Below, in pieces: positions 1 to 7,267 of a stretch of DNA of 10,766 nucleotides (positions are counted from its first letter, which is position 1; each line of letters starts with the position of its first letter). This DNA is from Actinomycetes bacterium (lineage in GTDB: Bacteria > Actinomycetota > Actinomycetes > JAJYSQ01). The notes under the pieces were generated by a model. It searched no databases and was not told the origin of the DNA. It saw only the letters and a program-made list of their open reading frames with translations. The stretch spans positions 1 to 10,766 of the forward strand of contig JAJYSQ010000014.1 of the NCBI GenBank assembly GCA_021793495.1. The letters are read 5' to 3'. The translations under genes and the position numbers were made by a program.

Positions 1-497
1 GCTGCTGGACGAGAGTGGGGGAGAACGTGGGCGAGGGCTCGACCAGCGGGGGGGTCAACGCGGCCTTCCTCGCATCCCCGCCGCACCGGGCGAACATCCT
101 CGGCGGGTACGCCCAGGTGGGGGTGGGGGTGGTCCGTGACACGCACGGGCTCCTGTGGATCACCGAGGACTTCCGGATGCCCTCCGGGAGCCCCACCGTG
201 GCGGTGCCGCCACGCTCACCGGCACCGAGGAGCTCACCGGCGTCGCGGAGCCAGGCCGGGACGGTGCCCATGCGCAGCGAGCCGGTCTCGCGATCGGCGA
301 CCCGTTCGTCACCGGCGGTCGCGACAGCCCCGAGCTCCGCACCGGGGTCGGCGGCGGACCCGTTCGTACTGATCACCGCGGCGCTGCGGTCCCTGGCTCC
401 CGTGGCCTCCTCCGCCGCGGCCAGCCGCGACCCGATCGTGCAGGCCCAGACCTACTCGACCACGATGGCGCGCATCGGTCCGCTCACGCGGAGCTGA
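1..497 (+). CDS. CAP/SCP-domain protein, 3' part only
   Basis: Reading from base 3 (the frame is open back to the left edge) gives about 164 residues and ends at TGA 495-497. The first about 55 residues are the end of a CAP (CRISP/antigen 5/PR-1, SCP) domain. Visible motifs are GENVGEG near the start, the PPHRANIL segment with the family's conserved His, and a closing VGVGVV...LLWITEDF strand pattern. About 105 residues rich in Ser, Pro, Ala and Arg follow, with no fold I recognise, probably a disordered tail. Bacterial CAP proteins are usually secreted or cell-wall associated and of poorly known function. The signal peptide and domain start would lie outside the window. The last 14 bases overlap the 3' end of kamA on the other strand. 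The domain call is firm; nothing suggests a link to lysine metabolism. Confidence 0.8.
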   Translation, partial: CWTRVGENVGEGSTSGGVNAAFLASPPHRANILGGYAQVGVGVVRDTHGLLWITEDFRMPSGSPTVAVPPRSPAPRSSPASRSQAGTVPMRSEPVSRSATRSSPAVATAPSSAPGSAADPFVLITAALRSLAPVASSAAASRDPIVQAQTYSTTMARIGPLTRS

Positions 498-1953
498 GCC
501 CTCCCAGCGACGCTGTGGCGGGATCGGTCGCCTCGTGGGCGGCAGCGTCTCGGGATGCGGCAGCCGCAAGCACGGCGTCGAGCAGATGATCAGGAACCGA
601 GGTGCGTGCGTGCTCGGCCCACCATGCCTGACCCTCCGCCGGCAGGGTGTCGACCGGGTCGTAGTACTCGTAGGTGCGGCTCAACGCCTCGGGGTCGTCC
701 GCCTCGATGCTGGTGCGGTAGTTCTTCGTCCAGGTTGAGACGCCCCGGACCCGGTCGTACCCGGCCAGCTGGTGGACCCACCGCTTGCCCACGAACGGCA
801 CGTCGCACACGATCCGTGGTGTGGCGAAGCCGGGCAGGTACCCCATGATCTGGTGCTGCAGCTCCTGGGCCGTGGCGATCGAGGTCCGCCAGTGCTCGCT
901 AGAGGGGATCATGTCGCAGGTGTAGAAGTAGTAGGGCATGATCCCGGCGCCGTCGAGCAGGGCGAAAGACAGGTCCAGCAGCGCCGAGGAGGAGTCGTTC
1001 ACCCCGCGCAGCAGCACCCCCTGGTTGCGGACGTCACGAACCCCGGCCTCGAACATCGCACGGGCCGCTCGCGCCACCGAGGGGGTGACCGACTGCGCGG
1101 CGTTGACGTGCGTGTGGATGGCCAGTGACACCCCGCGGGACCGCGCGGTGGTGGCCAGCCGCTCCACCCCGGCGCGCACGTCATCGGCAAACCAGTGCTG
1201 GGGCATGCCCATCAGGGCCTTGCTGGCCAGGCGGATGTCGCGGATGTTCGGCAGGTCCAGCAGCCGGGAGACGAACGCCTCCAACCGCGGCCACGGCAGG
1301 TTCGCCACATCACCACCGGAGACGACGACGTCGCGTACCTGCGGGTGGGCCTGCAGGTACGCGATCATCGCGTCCATCCGGTCGACCGGCTTGAGCGCGA
1401 AACGCAGCTTGTCGATCATCGGCGTGGAGTTGCCGACCAGGTCCATGCGCGTGCAGTGCCCGCAGTACTGCGGGCAGGTGCTCAACAGCTCGGCGAGCAC
1501 CTTGGTGGGGTAGCGGTGGGTCAGCCCCTCCGCCACCCACATGTCGTGCTCGTGCAGCGAGTCCCGGGTGGCGTACGGGTGGCTGGGCCAGTCCGTGCGC
1601 CGGTCCGAGAAGACCGGGAGCATGTACCGGCGCACCGGGTCGGCGTAGAACGCCTCGGTGAAGGCAGACCCGGCGGCCATCGGTTCGACGACCATGGTGT
1701 TGAGCATCTGGGGCGGGAGCAGCATGGACATGGTGGCCCGCTGCTCCTGGTCGCGTTCGAGGTCGGCGTAGAACCGGTCCGCCAGCCGGTCGCCGAGCAC
1801 CCCTCGCAGCTGACGAGAGTTCTTCACGCAGTGCGCTCGCTGCCACTGTGGGTCGTCCCACTCGCGCTCGGTCACCCCCGCCCAGCCCGGCAGCCGGGTC
1901 CAGTCGGGCTCGACGAGCTCCCGGCGCTGGTAGAGGTAGGGCTGGTCGGCCAC
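484..1953 (-). CDS. kamA: L-lysine 2,3-aminomutase (radical SAM, PLP)
   Basis: KamA interconverts L-lysine and L-beta-lysine (3,6-diaminohexanoate), the entry step of this pathway. It uses a [4Fe-4S] cluster, S-adenosylmethionine and PLP in the cytoplasm. Numbered from the GTG at 1953 (489 aa), the radical-SAM motif CPQYCGHC gives C160, C164 and C167, the CxxxCxxC spacing. The two Asp that bind the substrate's epsilon-amine in clostridial KAM (D293, D330) align with D347 in YTCDM and D384 in VCDVP. This favours lysine over glutamate as substrate. The PLP lysine is K390, in DVPFVGK rather than the usual DAPGGGGK. At about 489 aa it exceeds the 416-aa clostridial enzyme, with extra residues at both ends. 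The open frame extends to GTG 2016 (510 aa), with another GTG at 1971. I chose 1953 because family-like sequence (QPYLYQRRELVEPDW) starts just after it and AGGGA-type purine runs precede it. It is transcribed away from the kdd operon. Confidence 0.9.
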   Translation of the reverse strand: MADQPYLYQRRELVEPDWTRLPGWAGVTEREWDDPQWQRAHCVKNSRQLRGVLGDRLADRFYADLERDQEQRATMSMLLPPQMLNTMVVEPMAAGSAFTEAFYADPVRRYMLPVFSDRRTDWPSHPYATRDSLHEHDMWVAEGLTHRYPTKVLAELLSTCPQYCGHCTRMDLVGNSTPMIDKLRFALKPVDRMDAMIAYLQAHPQVRDVVVSGGDVANLPWPRLEAFVSRLLDLPNIRDIRLASKALMGMPQHWFADDVRAGVERLATTARSRGVSLAIHTHVNAAQSVTPSVARAARAMFEAGVRDVRNQGVLLRGVNDSSSALLDLSFALLDGAGIMPYYFYTCDMIPSSEHWRTSIATAQELQHQIMGYLPGFATPRIVCDVPFVGKRWVHQLAGYDRVRGVSTWTKNYRTSIEADDPEALSRTYEYYDPVDTLPAEGQAWWAEHARTSVPDHLLDAVLAAAASRDAAAHEATDPATASLGGLSSA

Positions 1954-2022
1954 GGGTCCCTCGTCCCTCACTTCCTCCCGGGCGGGCGCAACGACACACC
2001 CTGGACGGACGTTCACTTGCAG

Positions 2023-2051
2023 TTCGTCGAATCTACGCGAGAAACTACGGT
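2023..2051 (+). promoter_or_regulatory. Candidate kdd-operon promoter
   Basis: TACGGT at 2046-2051 fits a TANNNT -10 box. Seventeen bases upstream is a poor -35 (TTCGTC, 2023-2028). The start point would be near 2058, about 60 bases before the kdd start. The motif overlaps the proposed kamA promoter on the other strand. No cobalamin-riboswitch-sized leader fits in this gap. Confidence 0.25.
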
Positions 2052-2059
2052 GTCAGCAA
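2030..2059 (-). promoter_or_regulatory. Candidate kamA promoter
   Basis: On the minus strand a TTGCTG (2059-2054) lies 18 bases from TAGATT (2035-2030), which fits the actinobacterial TANNNT -10 pattern. Transcription would start near 2023, giving a leader of about 70 bases to the preferred kamA start. It is a weak sequence match only and is interleaved with the candidate promoter for kdd. Confidence 0.25.
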
Positions 2060-2116
2060 CAAACGACCGCAAGAGTTCCAGCCCCGCGCGCGGTCCCGAG
2101 CCAGTGGAGGCCACCG

Positions 2117-3175
2117 GTGACGCCCACCCCGCATCGCACCGGGTCCGCCGTGGGGGTGCACCGCGTCCTCGAGCCCGCAGGCGCCCTGCCCCAGGCAGCC
2201 TGGCGACTGGACAGCAGCCGGGAGCTCTGGCCGGACGAGGTCCGGGTGCGCGTCGAACGGCTGAACCTCGACGCCGCATCCTTCCGCCAGCTGACGACGG
2301 CCCACCCGGACGACCCGGGAGCGGTCCGCGCCGAGGTGTGCCAGACCATCGCCACCCGAGGCAAGATGCAGAATCCGGTGACCGGGTCCGGTGGGATGCT
2401 GATCGGGGTGGTGGAGGAGGTCGGACCGCGCTCCCCGCTCGGGCTACGGGTCGGTGACCGTGTCGCCACCCTGGTCTCGCTCACCCTCACCCCGCTGCGG
2501 ATCACCGACGAGCTGCGCGACTGGGACGCCCGGTCCGAGCAGGTGCCCACCGCGGGCTGGGCCATCTTGTTCGGACGCTCCATCGCCGCGGTGCTTCCCG
2601 AGGACCTGGACCCACGGCTGTCCTTGGCGGTCCTCGACGTCTGCGGGGCTCCGGCGCTGACCGCCCGCGTGGTGGCCGAGAAGGTCACCACCGACCACCG
2701 CCCGCGGGTCCTGGTGATCGGTGGAGCCGGCAAGAGCGGTTCCTTGTCACTAGCCGCGGCGCGACGGGCCGGGGCCGGGGCCACCGTCGCGGTGGTCCCG
2801 ACGGTGGCCGAACGGGACGCGCTGACCGCCGCTGGGCTCGCCGACACGGTGGTGCTCGCCGACGCCCGTGACCCGGTCGCCCTGTCCTCGGCGGTGATCA
2901 CCGCGGGCGGGCCGGCCGACGTCACCGTGGTGTGCGTGGACGTCCCGGGTACCGAGCACTCCGCGATCCTGGCGACCGCGCAGGGCGGCACCGTGGTGTT
3001 CTTCAGCATGGCCACGTCGTTCGCTGCGGCCGCGCTGGGTGCCGAGGGCTTGGCGGCCGACGTGACCATGGTGATCGGCAACGGCTACGTGCCGGGCCAC
3101 GCCGAGTACGCGGTGGACCTGCTTCGTACCACACCGGGGGTGCGTGCCATGTTCGAGGGCAGGATGGACCGGTGA
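2117..3175 (+). CDS. kdd: L-erythro-3,5-diaminohexanoate dehydrogenase
   Basis: Kdd oxidatively deaminates 3,5-diaminohexanoate to 3-keto-5-aminohexanoate with NAD(P)+, releasing ammonia. It is the third step of beta-lysine-type lysine degradation. The 352-aa product has the family's signature NPVTGSGGMLIG (residues 86-97) and a GroES-like first half (RVGDRVATLVS, 111-121). A Rossmann segment VLVIGGAGKSGS (198-209) binds the dinucleotide, and a late TVVFFSMATSF strand (292-302) is typical of this medium-chain dehydrogenase relative. The length matches known Kdd proteins. GTG 2117 has a perfect GGAGG (2106-2110) six bases upstream, so this start is secure. It is the first gene of the operon, and its TGA overlaps the GTG of the next gene by four bases (GTGA, 3172-3175). 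NAD versus NADP preference cannot be read reliably. Confidence 0.92.
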   Translation: MTPTPHRTGSAVGVHRVLEPAGALPQAAWRLDSSRELWPDEVRVRVERLNLDAASFRQLTTAHPDDPGAVRAEVCQTIATRGKMQNPVTGSGGMLIGVVEEVGPRSPLGLRVGDRVATLVSLTLTPLRITDELRDWDARSEQVPTAGWAILFGRSIAAVLPEDLDPRLSLAVLDVCGAPALTARVVAEKVTTDHRPRVLVIGGAGKSGSLSLAAARRAGAGATVAVVPTVAERDALTAAGLADTVVLADARDPVALSSAVITAGGPADVTVVCVDVPGTEHSAILATAQGGTVVFFSMATSFAAAALGAEGLAADVTMVIGNGYVPGHAEYAVDLLRTTPGVRAMFEGRMDR

Positions 3176-4821
3176 GCACCACGTTGCTGGTGGGCGGAAC
3201 CATCTACTCTCCGGCCGACCCGTTCGCCACCGCGATGCTGGTCGTCGACGACCGGGTGGCCTGGGTCGGTCAGGACGGCGCCGCCGCTGCGTTCGCCGCC
3301 GACTCCGACGAGCGGGTCGAGCTCGGTGGAGCCCTGGTCACGCCGGCCTTCGTCGACGCCCACGTGCACCTGACCCGTACCGGCTTGGCTCTCGAGGGGG
3401 TCGACCTGCGTGCGGTGGCCTCGGCCAGCGAGCTGCTCGACCGGCTGGCCGAGGCCACCGCACGGTTGCCCGCGTCGGCCACCGTGCTCGGTCATGGGTG
3501 GGACGAGACGGACTGGTCGGCGGGTCCGGTGCCGAGCCGCGAGCAGGTGGATCGGGCGGTGGGCGGTCGGCGGGCCTACCTGTCCCGGGTGGACGTGCAC
3601 TCCTGCCTGGCGTCCTCGGCACTGGTCGACTCGGTGCCCGATGCCGGCGCTGCCCCGGGCTGGGACCCGTGCGGTCCGTTGAGACAGCAGGCCAACACCC
3701 TGGTGGCCGCGGCCGCGCTGGCCGGGGTCGGCCCTGTGCAGCGCCGTGGCGCCCAGCGTGCCGCGTTGGCTCAGGCCGCCCGCCTGGGCATCGGGGCGGT
3801 TCACGAGATGGGCACCGAACCCGAGGATCTTGCGATGCTCGCCGAGCTCCGAGACCCCCACGCCCGGTCCGGTCACGCAGACCCGATGGGACCCGAGGTG
3901 TTCGCGTACTGGGCTGTCCGGCTGGGGGCCGGGCACGGCAGGGACGCCGAGGTCCTCGCCACGGCCCGGGAGCTCGGTGTGGTCGGCCTGGGCGGAGACC
4001 TGTCGGTGGACGGGTCGCTCGGCTCGCACACCGCCGCGCTGGGCCAGCCCTATGCCGACGCCGACCACTGCGGTGCCCAGTACCTCGACGCCGAGGAGAT
4101 CCGAGACCACACGGTCGCCGCGACCAGGGCCGGTTGGCCGGTGGGGTTCCACGCGATCGGCGACGCCGCTCTGGCCGCGGTGCTCGAGGGGCTGTCGGGC
4201 GCCGGCGCCCAGCTGGGCGTCGAGGTGCTCCGCGCTCATCGGCCACGGGTCGAGCACGCCGAGCTGGTCGACCCCGAGATGATCCAGCAGATGGCCGGGC
4301 TCGGCGTGGTGGCCAGCGTCCAGCCGGTCTTCGACGCCGCGTGGGGTGGCCCGCACGGCATGTACGCCCGCCGGTTGGGGGCCCGCCGTGCGCTGGCCGC
4401 CAACCCGTTCGCCAGGATGAGCGCCGCCGGGCTCGCGCTGGCCTTCGGCTCCGACACCCCGGTCACCGGGATGGGACCCTGGGCCGCCGTCCGGGCGGCG
4501 GCCACCCACCACGAGCCCGGCTCCCGGCTCAGCGCGCGCGCCGCGTTCACCGCGCACACCCGGGGCGGGTGGCGGGCCATCGGCCGCGATGACGCCGGCA
4601 CCCTGGTGCCCGGTGCGCTGGCCACCTACGCGGTGTGGCACACGGGGGAGCTGGTGGTCGCCGCGCCCGACGACCGGGTTGCGCGCTGGTCCACCGACCC
4701 CCGCTCCGGGACACCGGCGCTGCCCGACGTGGGGGAGCCCACCGGCCCGACCCCCTTCTGCCGACGTACGGTGGTCGCTGGGCGCGTCGTCCACGACACG
4801 GAAGGGCCAGAGCGTCGATGA
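3172..4821 (+). CDS. Amidohydro_3 (YtcJ-like) metal-dependent hydrolase in the lysine operon
   Basis: A 549-aa member of the amidohydrolase superfamily, Amidohydro_3 type. From the GTG at 3172, the composite beta-sandwich start (LLVGGTIYSP, 5-14) leads into the metal-binding HxH of DAHVHL (H64, H66). Further family motifs are HEMG (211-214), GDLSVDGSLGSHT (275-287), VGFHAIGDAA with H327, RVEHAEL with H362, and FGSDTPV with D428. All expected ligand positions appear intact, so it is probably an active hydrolase. There is no signal peptide, so it should be cytoplasmic. AGGA (3161-3164) is seven bases upstream. Four-base overlaps join it to kdd (GTGA) and kamD (ATGA), so it should be co-translated with the pathway. 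Its substrate is unknown. Amidohydro_3 proteins cleave amides, ureas, carbamates or lactams. A role in opening cyclised diamino- or keto-amino-hexanoate, or in removing an N-acyl group from an intermediate, is my inference. It does not resemble the Kce cleavage enzyme. Confidence 0.85.
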   Translation: MSTTLLVGGTIYSPADPFATAMLVVDDRVAWVGQDGAAAAFAADSDERVELGGALVTPAFVDAHVHLTRTGLALEGVDLRAVASASELLDRLAEATARLPASATVLGHGWDETDWSAGPVPSREQVDRAVGGRRAYLSRVDVHSCLASSALVDSVPDAGAAPGWDPCGPLRQQANTLVAAAALAGVGPVQRRGAQRAALAQAARLGIGAVHEMGTEPEDLAMLAELRDPHARSGHADPMGPEVFAYWAVRLGAGHGRDAEVLATARELGVVGLGGDLSVDGSLGSHTAALGQPYADADHCGAQYLDAEEIRDHTVAATRAGWPVGFHAIGDAALAAVLEGLSGAGAQLGVEVLRAHRPRVEHAELVDPEMIQQMAGLGVVASVQPVFDAAWGGPHGMYARRLGARRALAANPFARMSAAGLALAFGSDTPVTGMGPWAAVRAAATHHEPGSRLSARAAFTAHTRGGWRAIGRDDAGTLVPGALATYAVWHTGELVVAAPDDRVARWSTDPRSGTPALPDVGEPTGPTPFCRRTVVAGRVVHDTEGPERR

Positions 4822-6461
4822 GCCACGGCCGCCGCCCCACCGCAGAGTTCGCCCCGGTGCTCCAGCTGGACCCGACCACCGTCCGTCGGGCTCGCACCCT
4901 GGCCCGACGAGCCGGTCGTCCGATCGTCGAGCTGGCCCGGACGCATACCACGGTGTCCGTCGAGCGTGCCGTGCTGCGCCTGGCCGGGCTCACCGGCGCT
5001 GACCCTGACGGCGTGCCGTGGGTCAACCACCTGGTCGACGGGGTGCGTACCGACCTGGGGATCGGCTACGGGGTCGCGCTGCCGGTGTGGCACGAGCTCA
5101 TCGGTCCCGGCGGGTATGCCGGCCTCACCGACCTGGCCGCCAGGACGGCCGCTGGGTCCGTACGGTTCACCGTTCCGACGGGGGCCGCCGCCACCCGGGC
5201 CCGACGGGCCTCCCGCACCGCCGTCGGCGGGGGGATCCGGCGCATCGACGCGAACCGGGTCGCCCGACAACGGTTGATCACCCGGCTGGGCGACCCGCCA
5301 CGCCGCCCGTGGATCTACCTGATCGTGGCCACCGGCGACATCTACGAGGACATCCCGCAAGCCCAAGCCGCCGCCCGGGCCGGAGCGGACGTCATCGCCG
5401 TGATCCGCTCCACCGGGCAGTCGCTGCTGGACTACGTGCCCGAGGGTGCGACCCGCGAAGGGTTTGCCGGCACCTACGCCACCCAGGAGAACTTCCGGCT
5501 GATGCGCACCGCGCTGGACGAGACCTCCACCGAGCTGGGCCGGTACGTGCGGCTGACGAACTACGCCTCCGGGCTGTGCATGCCGGAGATCGCCGCCCTG
5601 GCCGGCCTGGAACGGCTGGACATGATGCTCAACGACTCGATGTACGGGATCCTGTTCCGCGACATCAACCCGGTACGCACCTTCGTCGACCAGCGGTTCT
5701 CCCGGCAGATCCACGCTCGAGCCGGGATCATCATCAACACCGGCGAGGACAACTACCTCACCACGGCCGATGCGGTCGAGGCGGCCCACACGGTGACGGT
5801 CAGCCAGCTGCTCAACGAGTACTTCGCACTGGAGGCGGGGCTGGCGCCCTGGCAGCTGGGCCTGGGCCACGCCTTCGAGATCAACCCGGACCTGTCCGAC
5901 TCGTTCCGCCTGGAGCTGGCGCACGCCCTGCTGGCCCGAGAGCTCTTCCCGGACGCGCCATTGAAGTGGATGCCTCCGACCAAGCACATGACCGGTGACA
6001 TCTTTCGCGGCTACCTGCTGGACGGGTTCTTCAACCTCGCCGGGGCACTGACCGGGCAGGGGATCCTGCTCGTCGGGATGATGACCGAGGCGGCGGTCAC
6101 GCCCTGGCTGTCCGACCGAGATCTGGCGCTGCGCAACGTGCGGTACGTGATGAACGCCGCCGGCCGGCTGCGGGAGGACTTCCACCCGGCGCCCGATGGG
6201 TTCATCGCCACCCGCGGCCGTACGGTGCTGGACGAGGCGGTCGGCCTGCTCGAGCGCATCGTCGACGACGGGCTGCTGGCCGCGATCGCCGAGGGCACGT
6301 TCGGGGTGATGAAGCGTCCGCCCGACGCCGGCAAGGGCCTCGACGGGGTCTCAAGGATCCAGGATGGCTACTACAACCCGGCCACCGAGCTCCTCGAGGT
6401 CTCCGCCCGCGCGGCGACGGTGCGCACCCCCGCCGCGCCACCGGTCCGGAGACCGTCGTGA
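4818..6461 (+). CDS. kamD: Lysine 5,6-aminomutase alpha subunit
   Basis: This is the large subunit of the adenosylcobalamin- and PLP-dependent 5,6-aminomutase, which moves the terminal amine of beta-lysine (or D-lysine) from C6 to C5 and gives 3,5-diaminohexanoate. The 547-aa product matches the family in size (about 520 aa) and in conserved blocks. Examples are LIVATGDIYEDIPQA (168-182), VIRSTGQSLLDYVPEG (195-210), YASGLCMPEIAAL (249-261), MLNDSMYGILFRDIN (270-284) and KWMPPTKHMTGDIF (383-396), plus a late QDGYYNP (515-521). The alpha subunit forms the TIM barrel that covers the cofactors held by KamE. The last about 20 residues are an Ala/Pro/Arg-rich tail. ATG 4818 overlaps the amidohydrolase stop (ATGA), with GGAAGGG (4800-4806) upstream. 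It ends in a GTGA overlap with kamE, as expected for two subunits made together. Confidence 0.95.
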   Translation: MSHGRRPTAEFAPVLQLDPTTVRRARTLARRAGRPIVELARTHTTVSVERAVLRLAGLTGADPDGVPWVNHLVDGVRTDLGIGYGVALPVWHELIGPGGYAGLTDLAARTAAGSVRFTVPTGAAATRARRASRTAVGGGIRRIDANRVARQRLITRLGDPPRRPWIYLIVATGDIYEDIPQAQAAARAGADVIAVIRSTGQSLLDYVPEGATREGFAGTYATQENFRLMRTALDETSTELGRYVRLTNYASGLCMPEIAALAGLERLDMMLNDSMYGILFRDINPVRTFVDQRFSRQIHARAGIIINTGEDNYLTTADAVEAAHTVTVSQLLNEYFALEAGLAPWQLGLGHAFEINPDLSDSFRLELAHALLARELFPDAPLKWMPPTKHMTGDIFRGYLLDGFFNLAGALTGQGILLVGMMTEAAVTPWLSDRDLALRNVRYVMNAAGRLREDFHPAPDGFIATRGRTVLDEAVGLLERIVDDGLLAAIAEGTFGVMKRPPDAGKGLDGVSRIQDGYYNPATELLEVSARAATVRTPAAPPVRRPS

Positions 6462-7267
6462 ACGGCCCGGTGATCCGACCGTACGGGGACACCACCGGTG
6501 ACGGCATGGTGCAGCTCTCCTTCACGCTTCCGGTCCCGCACGACAAGCGAGCCGAGGCAGCGGCCCTCCAGCTGGCTCAGAAGATGGGGATGGACCCCGC
6601 GATGGTCGTGCACGCGACCGGGATCGGCCCGGACTTCACGTTCTGCGTGGTCTACGGCCGGGTGAACCACCTGGTGGACCTGGCCGCGGTCCACGTCGTG
6701 GAACGCGAGTTCGCGTTGCTCACCGCGAAGGACGTGGACACTGCCATCACGGTGCGCCACCACCGGCCGCTGGTCGTGGTCGGCGCCTGCATCGGCACAG
6801 ACGCGCACACCGTCGGGATCGACGCCATCCTCAACCTCAAGGGGATCGCGGGGGAGAAGGGGCTGGAGTCCTACCACGAGATCGAGGTGCACAACCTCGG
6901 GGCCCAGGTGGTGGTCCCCGAGCTGGTCGAGGCAAGCCAGCGCCTGCACGCGGACGCCGTGCTGGTCTCCCAGGTCGTGACCCAGCGCGATGCTCACCTG
7001 GACAACACCCGAGAGATGTCCGCCGCCTTCCGCGAGGCGTACCCGGCGGACCGACGGCCGCTGCTGGTCGTCGGCGGACCGCGCTTCGACGAGTCGATGG
7101 CTACCGACCTCGGAGTGGATCGGATCTTCGGTCGGGGAACCACCCCATCCGAGGTTGCCAGCTACCTCGTCCACCGGCTCTTGGCCGAGAAACCGGCCGG
7201 AGCGGAAGATTTCTCGACCTCGGCTCGACGTCCACCGTCATCGGCGACATCCCGGAGGCCTGCGTGA
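6458..7267 (+). CDS. kamE: Lysine 5,6-aminomutase beta subunit (B12- and PLP-binding)
   Basis: This is the small subunit of the 5,6-aminomutase, carrying the cobalamin-binding Rossmann domain. The base-off B12 motif DxHxxG is present as DAHTVG, with H117 as the expected lower cobalt ligand. K128, in the NLKGIAGEKG segment, lies eleven residues later. This is the same spacing as the cobalt-ligand His133 and PLP-binding Lys144 of the Clostridium sticklandii enzyme, so both cofactor contacts look intact. The first about 100 residues are the dimerisation and arm region. The Rossmann core runs from PLVVVGACIG (104-113) to LLVVGGPRFD and FGRGTTPSEV. A Ser/Arg/Pro-rich tail of about 25 residues ends the 269-aa protein. 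GTG 6458 overlaps the kamD stop by four bases, with GGAGA (6448-6452) five bases upstream. Confidence 0.95.
   Translation: MNGPVIRPYGDTTGDGMVQLSFTLPVPHDKRAEAAALQLAQKMGMDPAMVVHATGIGPDFTFCVVYGRVNHLVDLAAVHVVEREFALLTAKDVDTAITVRHHRPLVVVGACIGTDAHTVGIDAILNLKGIAGEKGLESYHEIEVHNLGAQVVVPELVEASQRLHADAVLVSQVVTQRDAHLDNTREMSAAFREAYPADRRPLLVVGGPRFDESMATDLGVDRIFGRGTTPSEVASYLVHRLLAEKPAGAEDFSTSARRPPSSATSRRPA

Noticed and set aside
1954..2116. Cobalamin or lysine riboswitch controlling the kam genes
   Set aside because: The gap is only 163 bases and I see neither a B12-box-like sequence nor the lysine-riboswitch core. B12 dependence of KamDE alone is not evidence.
2932..3171. Upstream extension of the amidohydrolase frame
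   Set aside because: The frame is open back to 2932 but lies wholly within kdd. GTG 3172 has an SD, a 4-base overlap and the family's normal N-terminus right after it.
3172..4821. The amidohydrolase as a replacement for Kce
   Set aside because: Kce belongs to the BKACE/DUF849 TIM-barrel family. This protein has amidohydrolase HxH, His, His, Asp motifs and hydrolytic chemistry, with no acetyl-CoA-dependent cleavage known in the family.
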